From: Paraburkholderia hiiakae
GTDB lineage: Bacteria > Pseudomonadota > Gammaproteobacteria > Burkholderiales > Burkholderiaceae
Assembly (NCBI RefSeq): GCF_904848665.1
Contig: NZ_CAJHCQ010000006.1
Coordinates: 62,001 to 126,000, forward strand
DNA: 64,000 nt
Reading direction: 5' to 3'
The notes beneath the pieces were generated by a model. That model ran no database searches. It had not been told where the DNA came from and saw only the letters and a list, made by a program, of their open reading frames with translations. This document shows positions 25,109 through 33,688 of this stretch, piece after piece; within the stretch, counting starts at the first letter, position 1, and every line of letters begins with the position of its first letter. Both the position numbers and the translations under genes were made by a program.

Positions 25109-27352
25109 TTACTTCGCAGCGGATGCGAGTGCGGCGTTGAACGTCGCGCTCGGGCGCATGACTTCAGCGAGTTTCGCGAAGTCCGGCTTGTAGTAGCCGC
25201 CGATGTCGACCGGCTTGCCCTGAACGGCGGCCAGCTCGCTCACGATCTTCTGCTCGCTTTCTGCCAGCGTTTTCGCGAGCGGCGCGAAGCGAGCGGCGAG
25301 TTCCGCGTCGTCCTTCTGTGCGGCCAGCTCTTGCGCCCAGTACATCGAGAGGTAGAACTGGCTGCCGCGGTTGTCCAGCTCGCCGGTCTTCGGCGACGGG
25401 CCCTTGTTGTTGTCGAGCAGCTTGCCGGTGGCGGCGTCGAGCGTCTTCGCGAGCAGCTTGGCGCGCGCGTTGTTCGTCTTGATGCCGAGGTCTTCCAGCG
25501 AGACGGCCAGCGCGAGGAATTCGCCGAGCGAGTCCCAGCGCAGGTGGTCTTCCTGAACCAGCTGCTGCACGTGCTTCGGCGCCGAACCACCCGCGCCCGT
25601 TTCGTACATGCCGCCACCGGCCATCAGCGGAACGATCGACAGCATCTTCGCGCTGGTGCCCAGTTCCATGATCGGGAACAGGTCGGTCAGGTAGTCGCGC
25701 AGGATGTTGCCGGTGACCGAGATCGTGTCCAGGCCGCGGATCACGCGCTCGAGCGTGTAACGCATCGCACGGACTTGCGACATGATCTGGATGTCGAGGC
25801 CGTTCGTGTCGTAATCCTTCAGGTACGTCTCGACCTTCTTGATCACTTCGTTTTCGTGCGGACGGTACGGGTCGAGCCAGAACACGGCCGGCGTGCCCGA
25901 GTTCTTCGCGCGCGTGACAGCGAGCTTGACCCAGTCGCGGATCGGCGCGTCCTTCACGAGGCACATGCGCCAGATGTCGCCTTGCTCGACTGGCTGCGTG
26001 AGCGCTTCGAGCACTTCGCCCGTGGTGTTGTCGACGATGCGTGCCGTGCCGTCCTGCGCGATCTCGAACGTCTTGTCGTGCGAACCGTACTCTTCAGCCT
26101 TCTGCGCCATGAGGCCGACGTTCGGCACCGTGCCCATCGTGCGCGGGTCGAATGCGCCGTTGGTCTTGCAGAAGTTGATGATTTCCTGGTAGATGCGCGC
26201 GAACGTGCTTTCCGGAATCAGGCACTTCGTGTCGGCCGGACGGCCGTCGGCGCCCCACATCTTGCCGCCTGCGCGGATCATGGCCGGCATCGAAGCGTCC
26301 ACGATCACGTCGTTCGGTGCGTGCAGGTTCGAGATGCCCTTGGCCGAGTCGACCATGGCGAGCGCCGGACGGTGCTCGTGGCACGCGTGCATGTCGCGAA
26401 TCACTTCTTCGCGCTGCGATTCCGGCAGCGTTTCGATCTTCGTGTAGAGATCGACGAGGCCGTTGTTGACGTTCACGCCGAGCTGTTCGAAGAGCTTGGC
26501 GTGCTTCGCGAACGCGTCCTTGTAGAACGTGCGCACGGCGTGGCCGAACACGATGGGGTGCGAGACCTTCATCATGGTCGCCTTCACGTGCAGCGAGAGC
26601 ATGACGCCGGTCTTGCGCGCGTCTTCCATCTGGTCTTCGTAGAAGGCCAGCAGCGCATTCTTGCTCATGAACATGCTGTCGACGATTTCGCCGGCTTGCA
26701 GCTTGACCTTCGGCTTGAGCACGATGGTTTCGCCACTCTTCGTGACGAGCTCCATGCGGACTTCACGATCCTTGTCGTTCGTGATCGACTTTTCGCCGTG
26801 ATAGAAGTCGCCGTGCTTCATGTGCGCGACGTGGGTGCGCGAAGCCATGCTCCACTCGCCCATGCTGTGCGGGTGCTTCTTGGCGTAGTTCTTCACCGCG
26901 AGCGGTGCGCGGCGGTCCGAGTTGCCTTCGCGCAGCACCGGGTTCACGGCCGAGCCGAGGCACTTCGAATAACGCTTCTGGATCGCCTTTTCTTCGTCCG
27001 TCTTCGGATCTTCGGGGAAGTCAGGGACTTTGTAGCCCTTGCCCTGGAGTTCCTTGATCGCGGCGACGAGCTGCGGCACCGATGCGCTAATGTTCGGCAG
27101 CTTGATGATGTTCGTTTCCGGCAGCTGCGTGAGACGGCCCAGTTCGGCCAGATTGTCAGGCACGCGCTGTTCTTCCGTGAGGAATTCCGGGAACTCGCCG
27201 AGGATACGGCCCGCAACGGAGATATCGCTGGTCTCGACGTTCACGCCGGCCGGCGCAGCGAAGGTGCGGATGATCGGCAGAAACGCGCTGGTGGCGAGCA
27301 GCGGCGCTTCATCGGTCAGGGTATAGATGATGGTGGGTTGCTGGGTACTCAT
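25109..27352 (-). CDS. icd: Monomeric NADP-dependent isocitrate dehydrogenase
   Basis: The 747-residue cytosolic TCA-cycle enzyme oxidatively decarboxylates isocitrate to 2-oxoglutarate with NADP. It is the monomeric type (about 740 residues, unrelated in length to the dimeric 416-residue form). It starts [20 protein letters not shown] and contains the isocitrate-binding block [18 protein letters not shown]. The ATG at 27352 matches the family N-terminus; the open frame extends to 27418 but those residues are not conserved. It is monocistronic and ended by the strong terminator at 25021-25060. Confidence 0.95.
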   Translation of the reverse strand: MSTQQPTIIYTLTDEAPLLATSAFLPIIRTFAAPAGVNVETSDISVAGRILGEFPEFLTEEQRVPDNLAELGRLTQLPETNIIKLPNISASVPQLVAAIKELQGKGYKVPDFPEDPKTDEEKAIQKRYSKCLGSAVNPVLREGNSDRRAPLAVKNYAKKHPHSMGEWSMASRTHVAHMKHGDFYHGEKSITNDKDREVRMELVTKSGETIVLKPKVKLQAGEIVDSMFMSKNALLAFYEDQMEDARKTGVMLSLHVKATMMKVSHPIVFGHAVRTFYKDAFAKHAKLFEQLGVNVNNGLVDLYTKIETLPESQREEVIRDMHACHEHRPALAMVDSAKGISNLHAPNDVIVDASMPAMIRAGGKMWGADGRPADTKCLIPESTFARIYQEIINFCKTNGAFDPRTMGTVPNVGLMAQKAEEYGSHDKTFEIAQDGTARIVDNTTGEVLEALTQPVEQGDIWRMCLVKDAPIRDWVKLAVTRAKNSGTPAVFWLDPYRPHENEVIKKVETYLKDYDTNGLDIQIMSQVRAMRYTLERVIRGLDTISVTGNILRDYLTDLFPIMELGTSAKMLSIVPLMAGGGMYETGAGGSAPKHVQQLVQEDHLRWDSLGEFLALAVSLEDLGIKTNNARAKLLAKTLDAATGKLLDNNKGPSPKTGELDNRGSQFYLSMYWAQELAAQKDDAELAARFAPLAKTLAESEQKIVSELAAVQGKPVDIGGYYKPDFAKLAEVMRPSATFNAALASAAK

Positions 27353-27784
27353 CGGCTTCTTGGCGGGGTTCAAAAACGGGGTGGTAACACCACCGGCTGC
27401 GCGCAGTCGGCGAAACACCTGGATTTTGCCTGAATTTGCAGCGGGCCGGGGGCCAACCGTGCATGTATTTCATATCGTGGAAAGCAGTTGCGCAATGTTA
27501 ATTGACCAGAAAATCAGCGCGTTTGCCTTGATCGGCCGGCCGCGCGCTGAAAACGTTTCCGCGCTGAAACCCCGTTGCATAAGGCTTTGCAGGCTGATAC
27601 CGATGATTCGATCGCCGCTCTGAGGTTTTGTTGATCGTACCCTTGATAATGTGTCAAGCTGGTAAAGACCCTTGTGAAAACAGAAGTGAATCGGGGAGTC
27701 TTATATAAGAATTTTGCTCGGTAAGGCTCGCTGAAGCTCATGATAACGGTTGCCTTGCTAATCAATTCGTGGTCTGATTGCCTC
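27353..27784 (+). other. AT-richer intergenic region between divergent icd and MarR genes
   Basis: No gene is supported in this 432-bp stretch; small open frames here lack motifs and ribosome binding sites. It is visibly AT-richer than its surroundings and must hold the promoters of icd (minus) and the MarR gene (plus). Two dyads stand out: CTTGA-N7-TCAAG at 27642-27658, and CTTATATAAG at 27702-27711, which could be a -10 region for the MarR gene. The MarR-type operator at 27755-27765 lies near its 3' end. Confidence 0.45.
27755..27765 (+). promoter_or_regulatory. Putative MarR operator, copy 1
   Basis: TTGCTAATCAA is an inverted repeat of TTG and CAA around a five-base core and lies 20 bp before the preferred MarR start. 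A 12-base identical copy (TTGCTAATCAAT) occurs upstream of the next gene (28237-28247). Shared placement before the regulator and its neighbour suggests autoregulation. Confidence 0.6.
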
Positions 27785-28201
27785 ATGTTCGATCACTGCC
27801 TTTACTTCAATTCGTCGGCGCTCGCGCGGCTCGTCGAGCGCGAGTGGAGCGCCGCTTACGCGCCGTTCGGCCTCACGCCCGCGCAAGGTTTCGTGCTGCG
27901 CGTCGTGCTGGCGAAACCCGGGTGCCTTGCGAGCGATGTCGCGCAAACGCTCGGCATTGCGCGGCCCACGGCTACGCGTCTCGTGGACAACCTGTGCGAG
28001 AAGGACCTGCTCGAGCGCCGCCAGGGCGAGGCCGACGGCCGCGAATGGGGACTCTTTCCCACGGCGAGCGGCGCGGCGCTCGACGGCCCGATCAACGGTG
28101 CGAGCGCCGAAGTCGCGCGCCGCTTGCGTGCGCAAGTGGGCTCGGACCTGTTCGAGTCGGCGGTCACCGGCATGCGCAAGATACGCAAAGGACTCGCGTA
28201 A
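27785..28201 (+). CDS. MarR-family transcriptional regulator
   Basis: The 138-residue protein has the MarR fold: N-terminal dimer helix, then winged helix-turn-helix (ASDVAQTLGIARPTATRLVD, wing ERRQGEADGREWGLFPTASG) and C-terminal dimer helices. The start at ATG 27785 (MFDHCLYFNSSALARLVE) is preferred because the frame's earlier codon at 27740 would place the operator-like repeat inside the coding region. It is followed by a small membrane-protein gene that carries the same repeat upstream, so it probably represses itself and that gene. The ligand is not evident. Confidence 0.85.
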   Translation: MFDHCLYFNSSALARLVEREWSAAYAPFGLTPAQGFVLRVVLAKPGCLASDVAQTLGIARPTATRLVDNLCEKDLLERRQGEADGREWGLFPTASGAALDGPINGASAEVARRLRAQVGSDLFESAVTGMRKIRKGLA

Positions 28202-28218
28202 GGCGTTCGCGCCTTTTT
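28200..28218 (+). terminator. Terminator overlapping the MarR stop codon
   Basis: AAGGCG-TTCG-CGCCTT with a UUCG tetraloop is followed by further T residues. The 5' arm includes the last two bases of the TAA stop. It separates the MarR unit from the following small gene, which therefore likely has its own promoter. Confidence 0.8.
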
Positions 28219-28236
28219 GAACATCCAATGATTGTC

Positions 28237-28247
28237 TTGCTAATCAA
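28237..28247 (+). promoter_or_regulatory. Putative MarR operator, copy 2
   Basis: This is the second copy of TTGCTAATCAA, directly preceding the AAGGAGAAGAACG ribosome binding region of the gene at 28262. See copy 1 at 27755-27765. Confidence 0.6.
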
Positions 28248-28261
28248 TAAGGAGAAGAACG

Positions 28262-28510
28262 ATGAACGAAGCGGCGCTAAAAGGGACGGGGGAAGAAGCT
28301 TGGCGCTGGGCGATTGGCGTGGCGATCGCCGCGCTGGCGGTGGGCGGCGTGATTGCGGCGATCGTCGTGATGCCGCGTGCCGTGGAGGCGAACAACCGCG
28401 CGTGCATGGCGGCCTATGCCAACGATCTGCACGCGGATCTCGCGGCGTTCGCGCAAGACCCGGCGTGGCAGGCGCAATACGTCGAGGCGCTCACGGCGTG
28501 CGCGCGTTGA
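28262..28510 (+). CDS. Small single-TM protein, MarR-linked
   Basis: The 82-residue product has one TM helix (WAIGVAIAALAVGGVIAAIV) followed by a soluble tail of about 45 residues with two cysteines (NNRACMAAYAND, TACAR). AAGGAG lies close upstream of the ATG. The gene is immediately preceded by a copy of the operator-like repeat seen at the MarR gene, suggesting it is that regulator's target. No family is recognised; the tail would be periplasmic if the N-terminus stays inside. Confidence 0.65.
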   Translation: MNEAALKGTGEEAWRWAIGVAIAALAVGGVIAAIVVMPRAVEANNRACMAAYANDLHADLAAFAQDPAWQAQYVEALTACAR

Positions 28511-28541
28511 AGCACGCTAAGCGCGCACGCCGCGCACCTTG

Positions 28542-29366
28542 TTACTTGCGATTGAGGAACGCGAGCAGATCGGCGTTGACCTGATCGGCCATCGTCGTGC
28601 ACATACCGTGCGGGCCGCCCGGGTAGATCTTGAGCGTGGCGTCCTTCACGATTTTCGCGGAGAGCTTGCCCGCGTCGTCGATCGGCACGATCTGGTCGTC
28701 GTCGCCGTGCAGGACCAGCGTGGGCACGTCGAACTTCTTGAGGTCTTCCGTGTAATCGACTTCGGAGAACTCGTGCACGCAGTCATGCAGCGCGAGGATG
28801 CCGCCCCACATGCCCTGTTGCCAGAACGACTCGATCACGCCCTGCGATACCTTCGCGCCGCTGCGGTTGTAACCGTAGAACGGGACGGCCAGGTCCTTGA
28901 AGAACTGCGAACGGTCGTCGATCACGCCCTTGCGGATGCCGTCGAACACATCTTTGGGCAGGCCGCCCGGATTCTTCTCGCTCTTGATCATGATGGGCGG
29001 CACCGCGCCGATCAGCACCGCGCCCGACACGCGCTCCGTGCCGTGGCGGCCGATATAGCGCGCGACTTCGCCGCCGCCGGTGGAGTGGCCAACGAGCGTG
29101 GCGTCCTTCACGTCGAGCTTGTCGAGCAGGTCGGCGAGGTCGTCGGCCCAGGTGTCCATGTCGTTGCCTTTTGCGGGCTGATCGGAGCGGCCGTGGCCGC
29201 GGCGGTCGTGCGCGATCGTGCGAAAGCCGTTTTGCACGAGAAAGAGCATTTGGGCGTCCCAGGCGTCGGCCGTGAGCGGCCAGCCGTGGGAGAAAACGAC
29301 GGGCCGGCCGCTGCCCCAATCCTTGTAATAGATCGACGTGCCATCGCGGGTGGTGAAGGTGCTCAT
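28542..29366 (-). CDS. Alpha/beta hydrolase, cofactor-free chloroperoxidase-like
   Basis: The 274-residue protein follows the non-haem haloperoxidase/esterase family closely from [20 protein letters not shown] onwards. The nucleophile elbow GHSTGGGE gives Ser95, the acid is probably Asp224 (HGDDDQIVP), and the base is His253 (PGGPHGM). Such enzymes are perhydrolases/esterases in vivo, forming peracids that halogenate as a side reaction. It is monocistronic on the minus strand. The natural substrate is unknown. Confidence 0.88.
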   Translation of the reverse strand: MSTFTTRDGTSIYYKDWGSGRPVVFSHGWPLTADAWDAQMLFLVQNGFRTIAHDRRGHGRSDQPAKGNDMDTWADDLADLLDKLDVKDATLVGHSTGGGEVARYIGRHGTERVSGAVLIGAVPPIMIKSEKNPGGLPKDVFDGIRKGVIDDRSQFFKDLAVPFYGYNRSGAKVSQGVIESFWQQGMWGGILALHDCVHEFSEVDYTEDLKKFDVPTLVLHGDDDQIVPIDDAGKLSAKIVKDATLKIYPGGPHGMCTTMADQVNADLLAFLNRK

Positions 29367-29626
29367 TGGAAACTCTCCAGTTTCTAACTACGGCATCACG
29401 AAGCAGACAGACGCCGACGCGCATGCCCGCGCAATCGAACTTCGCGCGGCGGTTTGGGACGGCGTCCAGGGGTGGGCCAAGCGGGTGGAACGTGCCGGAA
29501 CCTGCGCGTCATGGAAAGAGGCGGAAGGCACGCAAAGCAGTATAGAGAGAACACCTGATCGATGACGCGAGGGTGCGCGGCCCTGCATCGCAGATGTTTG
29601 CCGAGCTTCGGCGCCACGGCGCGTGG

Positions 29627-30535
29627 CTACGCCGTGTCCTCGCCGAGCGCATCGCGCAGATATTCGCCGAGAAACTCGACGAAACTGCGCAGCTTCGCCG
29701 AGAGCTTGTTGCGCTCGAGATAGATCGCGTGAATATCGGCGTTCGGCAGCGCCCATTCGGCAAGCAGCGGCACGAGTTCGCCACGCGCGATGTGCTCGCC
29801 GATCTCCCACTGCGAGCGCACGACGATGCCGCGTCCGTCGAGCGCCCAGCGCAGTACGGTGCTGCCGTCGTTGCTGGAGAGCGCGCCGTCGACCTTCACG
29901 GTTTCCGCGCGCTTGCCCCGCGAAAAATGCCAGGTGCCGTATGCCGAGTCGTTTTCGCGCAGCACGATGCACGCGTGGCGCGTCAGATCGTGCGGCGCCG
30001 ATGGCTTGCCATGCCGCTTCAAATACGCCGGTGACGCACACACGATGCGACGGTTCTTCAGCAGCAGACGTGCGTTGATGCGCGCGTCGGGCACCTCGCC
30101 GAAGCGGATGCCGAGATCGAAGCCCTCTTCTTGCAGGCTGAGCGGCCGCTCCGTCAATTGCAGCTGAATTTTCATCGAGGGAAACCGCTCGACGTAAGCG
30201 GACACCGCGGGCGCGACGTGCGCGCGGCCAAAACCGAACGACGCGTTCACGCGCAGCAGCCCGGCCGGTTCGCCGCGGCTGCGCGTAACGAGTTGTTCCA
30301 GCTCCGAGAGTTCGTCGAGGATGCGCGAGCCGTTCGCGAGATAGAGCTCGCCTTCCGGCGTGAGCGCAAGGCGCCGTGTGGTGCGGTTCACGAGCCGCAC
30401 GCCAAGGCGCTGCTCCAGTTGCGCGAGACGCTTGCTCACAGCGGGGGGCGTGACGCCCAGTTCGCGCGCCGCGGCCGCCAGGTTGCGGTTGCGCGCCACG
30501 AGCGCAAAGAGATTCAGATCGGAAAACGCGTCCAT
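29627..30535 (-). CDS. LysR-family regulator, DmlR/TtdR-like
   Basis: The 302-residue regulator has the N-terminal LysR HTH (LFALVARNRNLAAAARELGV, TPPAVSKRLAQLEQRLGV) and an effector domain with RINASFGFGRAHVAP-like layout (here LLRVNASFGFGRAHVAPAVS) and LGIRFGEVPDARINARLL. This matches the DmlR/TtdR branch, which regulates D-malate and tartrate use. It is divergent from the dehalogenase-leuCD-MFS genes beginning at 30653, with 117 bp between starts, so it likely regulates them. GGGAG lies upstream of the ATG. Confidence 0.87.
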   Translation of the reverse strand: MDAFSDLNLFALVARNRNLAAAARELGVTPPAVSKRLAQLEQRLGVRLVNRTTRRLALTPEGELYLANGSRILDELSELEQLVTRSRGEPAGLLRVNASFGFGRAHVAPAVSAYVERFPSMKIQLQLTERPLSLQEEGFDLGIRFGEVPDARINARLLLKNRRIVCASPAYLKRHGKPSAPHDLTRHACIVLRENDSAYGTWHFSRGKRAETVKVDGALSSNDGSTVLRWALDGRGIVVRSQWEIGEHIARGELVPLLAEWALPNADIHAIYLERNKLSAKLRSFVEFLGEYLRDALGEDTA

Positions 30536-30652
30536 CGCGCTGCTCCCGTTGTCGTGCGTGATTCGTTCCTGAAAGTTACGACCGGATTGCTTTTGTGGAA
30601 ACCCAATCGCTCAAGGCATCAATTAGACTGCATGCAACCTCGGGAGACAAGC

Positions 30653-31531
30653 ATGTTCGAAGGTTTCATCAACGCGTCGGCAGACATCGAAGGCGTTCGC
30701 ATTCACGCAATCAAGGGCGGACGTGGCCCCGCGCTGCTGCTCCTGCACGGCCATCCGCAAACGCACGCCATCTGGCATAAGGTGGCGCCCACGCTTGCGC
30801 AACACTTCACGGTCGTCGCCGCCGACCTGCGCGGCTACGGTGACAGCGGCAAGCCGCAGGGCACGCTCGACCACGCCAACTACTCGAAGCGCCGCATGGC
30901 GCTCGATCAGGTTGCGCTCATGCGCGGCCTCGGCTTCACGTCGTTCGCGGTCATGGGCCACGACCGGGGCGGCCGCGTCGCCGCCCGCATGGCGATCGAT
31001 CATCCAGACGCGGTCACGCAACTCGTTACGCTCGACGTCGCGCCAACCGTCGCGATGTACGAGCAGACGTCGTTCGAGTTCGCGCGCGCTTACTGGCACT
31101 GGTTCTTTCTCGTGCGCCCGGCGCCGTTTCCGGAAACGCTGATACGCGCCGACCCCGATCTGTATCTGAAGCAGACCATGGGCGCGCGCAGTGCGGGCCT
31201 CGCGCCATTCACGCCCGAGGCCTACGCGGAGTATTTGCGCTGCCTTAGCGACCCTGCGACCGCACATGGAATCTGCGAGGACTATCGGGCGTCGATCACG
31301 ATCGACCTCGAACACGACCGCGCGGATCTGGCGGCGGGCAAGCGCATCGAGTGTCCGTTCCTCGCGTTGTGGGGGGCGCAGGGCGCGGTTGGCCAGTGCT
31401 TCGATCCGCTCGCGGAGTGGCGTAGCTGGAACGCGAGCGTAAGCGGCGAGGCGCTGCCGTGCGGCCACTACATCGCAGAAGAAACGCCGCAGTTGCTCCT
31501 CGAACGCGTGCTGCCGTTTCTTCAGCGCTGA
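30653..31531 (+). CDS. Haloacetate (fluoroacetate) dehalogenase-family hydrolase
   Basis: This 292-residue alpha/beta hydrolase keeps every catalytic residue known for fluoroacetate dehalogenases: nucleophile Asp104 in GHDRGGRVAARMAIDHPD, carboxylate-binding Arg105 and Arg108, relay Asp128, halide-pocket His149 and Trp150 (YWHWFFLVRPAPFPE) and Tyr211, and base His272 (GHYIAEE). It should hydrolyse haloacetates to glycolate and halide in the cytosol. The ATG at 30653 has GGGAG 6 bp upstream; the frame is open much further upstream but that region carries the promoter. It is the first gene of the cluster with leuCD and an MFS transporter. Confidence 0.88.
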   Translation: MFEGFINASADIEGVRIHAIKGGRGPALLLLHGHPQTHAIWHKVAPTLAQHFTVVAADLRGYGDSGKPQGTLDHANYSKRRMALDQVALMRGLGFTSFAVMGHDRGGRVAARMAIDHPDAVTQLVTLDVAPTVAMYEQTSFEFARAYWHWFFLVRPAPFPETLIRADPDLYLKQTMGARSAGLAPFTPEAYAEYLRCLSDPATAHGICEDYRASITIDLEHDRADLAAGKRIECPFLALWGAQGAVGQCFDPLAEWRSWNASVSGEALPCGHYIAEETPQLLLERVLPFLQR

Positions 31532-31566
31532 TTCGTTCGTTCGTCATTTTTTAGTCGGGCTTCGTC

Positions 31567-32985
31567 ATGTCCTCACAAACGTTTTACCGGAAACTGGTTG
31601 ATTCGCACACCGTATCGATCATCGACGCCGAGCACGTTCTGCTCTACGCCGATCTGCACATCATGAACGAGTACACGAGCCCGCAAGCGTTCGCGGGCTT
31701 GCATGAGAAGGGCTTGCGCGTGCGCCGCCCGCGCCAGCAGATGGGCGTGGTCGATCACGTGATTCCCAGCAAGCCGGTGCCCGTGGCCGCGCGCACGATC
31801 GAGATCGTCGATGCCGCGAAGCAGGCCACGAACTTCACGCGCAACTGCGTGGAGCAGGGCATTCATCTGTTCGATATCCACGACCCCATGCAGGGCATCG
31901 AGCATGTGGTCGCGCCCGAGATCGGTCTGATTCGTCCCGGCATGGTCGTGCTGTGCGGCGACAGCCACACGACGACCTATGGCGCACTGGGCGCGCTTGG
32001 TTTCGGCATCGGAACCTCGGAAGTCGAACACGTATTGGCGACGCAGACGCTCGTGTACCGCGTCGCGAAGGACATGCGCATCGTCGTGGACGGCGCGCTG
32101 CCGCCGGGTACGACGTCGAAGGATCTCGTGCTGCACATCATTGCGAAGATCGGCGCGCAGGGCGCACGCGGCTACGCCGTGGAATATGCGGGCGAAGCGA
32201 TCGACGGGCTCTCCGCCGAGGCGCGCATGACCTTGTGCAACATGACCGTGGAGGCGGGCGCGCGCGCCGCGCTGATCGCGCCCGACCGCACGACGCTCGA
32301 CTACGTGGCCAGCAAGGTCCGCGATCTCGATGCAAAGACACTCGATGCCGCGTGCAATGCGTGGTCGCAACTGCGCTCCGATGACGACGCGCATTTTGAT
32401 ATCGAGCATCGCTTCGACGCCGCGCGCGTCGCGCCTTACGTGACATGGGGCACGAGCCCGGATCAGGCGTTGCCGGTGGACGGCCGCATTCCCAAAGTAG
32501 CCGAAGGCGCGGGACTCGACGCCGCGACGCTGCACAAGGCGCTCGATTACATCGGTCTCGCCGAAGGGGCGCCGATCGAGGGCACGCCGATCGACCGCGT
32601 GTTCATCGGCTCGTGCACGAACGCGCGCATCGAGGATCTGCGCGCCGTCGCCCAGGTCGTGCGCGGCCGCAAGGTGGCCCCGACGGTGCGTGCGATGGTC
32701 GTGCCGGGTTCGGGCATGGTGCGCGACCAGGCCGAGCGCGAAGGCATTGCGCAGACGCTGATCGACGCGGGGTTCGAGTGGCGTCAGCCGGGCTGCTCCA
32801 TGTGCCTCGCGATGAACGACGACGTGCTCGCGCCGGGCGAGCGCTGCGCCTCGACGACGAACCGCAATTTCGAAGGGCGCCAGGGGCGCGACAGCAAAAC
32901 GCATTTGATGAGCCCCGCGATGGCTGCTGCCGCCGCGCTTGCGGGCCGCATCGTCGACATTCGCAAGGAGCTTGCACATGACTAA
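31567..32985 (+). CDS. leuC: 3-isopropylmalate dehydratase-type large subunit
   Basis: The 472-residue aconitase-superfamily protein carries the three [4Fe-4S] ligands C350 (IGSCTNARIED), C410 and C413 (GCSMCLAMN), plus CGDSHTTTYGALGALGFGIG. It is a typical LeuC by length and pairs with the small subunit that overlaps its 3' end. No leuB or leuA is nearby; the neighbours are a dehalogenase, an MFS carrier and an oxidoreductase under a DmlR-like regulator. A catabolic hydro-lyase acting on another malate derivative (citramalate, dimethylmalate) is therefore possible, though LeuC itself cannot be excluded. Confidence 0.85.
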   Translation: MSSQTFYRKLVDSHTVSIIDAEHVLLYADLHIMNEYTSPQAFAGLHEKGLRVRRPRQQMGVVDHVIPSKPVPVAARTIEIVDAAKQATNFTRNCVEQGIHLFDIHDPMQGIEHVVAPEIGLIRPGMVVLCGDSHTTTYGALGALGFGIGTSEVEHVLATQTLVYRVAKDMRIVVDGALPPGTTSKDLVLHIIAKIGAQGARGYAVEYAGEAIDGLSAEARMTLCNMTVEAGARAALIAPDRTTLDYVASKVRDLDAKTLDAACNAWSQLRSDDDAHFDIEHRFDAARVAPYVTWGTSPDQALPVDGRIPKVAEGAGLDAATLHKALDYIGLAEGAPIEGTPIDRVFIGSCTNARIEDLRAVAQVVRGRKVAPTVRAMVVPGSGMVRDQAEREGIAQTLIDAGFEWRQPGCSMCLAMNDDVLAPGERCASTTNRNFEGRQGRDSKTHLMSPAMAAAAALAGRIVDIRKELAHD

Positions 32986-33616
32986 GCCGTTCATGATCTC
33001 GGGCATTGCCGCACCGCTGCCCGTCAACAACCTCGATACCGATCAGATCATGCCCAAGCAGTTTCTGCTCGGCATCGACAAATCGGGGCTCGCGCGCGGG
33101 CTGCTGTACGACTTGCGTTTCGATGCCGATGGCCGCGCGCGTGAGGCTTTCGTGCTGAATCGCCCTGAATATCGCGGCGCGAAGGTGCTGATCGGGGGCT
33201 CGAACTTTGGCTGCGGATCGAGCCGCGAACACGCCGTGTGGGGCCTGCAGCAGGCGGGTTTCGAAGCTGTGATCGCGCCGGGTTATGGCGAGATCTTCTA
33301 CTTCAATTCGACGAACAACCGGCTGCTCCTCGTTACGCTGCCGCCGGAGCAGGTCGAGGCGCTGGTCGCTGAGATCGCGAGCGGCGACGACAAGCACGTA
33401 TCGATCGATGTCGACAACGAAGTCGTGATCGCGCCTTCGGGACAGCGCTATGCGTTCTCGATGCCGCCGCGCCAGAAGCAGATGCTTGTGGACGGGCTCG
33501 ACATGGTCGGCATGACACTGCGCCAACAGGAAGCGATCGACGCGTTCGAGGCGAAACATTGGGCAGCGCAGCCGTGGTGCCGCATCGATTTACCGGCGCA
33601 GCAGCAGCGCGGTTAG
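32978..33616 (+). CDS. leuD: 3-isopropylmalate dehydratase-type small subunit
   Basis: The 212-residue swivel-domain subunit has NNLDTDQIMPKQFL and the substrate-binding GGSNFGCGSSREHAVWGL of LeuD. Its ATG at 32978 overlaps the last eight bases of leuC, giving translational coupling for the heterodimer. Thirteen further in-frame codons exist upstream to 32939 inside leuC but are not conserved. See the leuC entry for the doubt over true substrate. Confidence 0.88.
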   Translation: MTKPFMISGIAAPLPVNNLDTDQIMPKQFLLGIDKSGLARGLLYDLRFDADGRAREAFVLNRPEYRGAKVLIGGSNFGCGSSREHAVWGLQQAGFEAVIAPGYGEIFYFNSTNNRLLLVTLPPEQVEALVAEIASGDDKHVSIDVDNEVVIAPSGQRYAFSMPPRQKQMLVDGLDMVGMTLRQQEAIDAFEAKHWAAQPWCRIDLPAQQQRG

Positions 33617-33688
33617 TACCTCATTCATAACCAGATACAGGGGCGCACTAACCGCCAGGCGGCAAGTGCGCCCATACGGAGACAACCC

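Noticed and set aside
25064-27433. Long plus-strand open frame of 789 codons antiparallel to icd
   Set aside because: It mirrors the conserved monomeric isocitrate dehydrogenase codon for codon, is extremely Arg/His/Glu-rich and has no motif; it is a GC-driven shadow frame.
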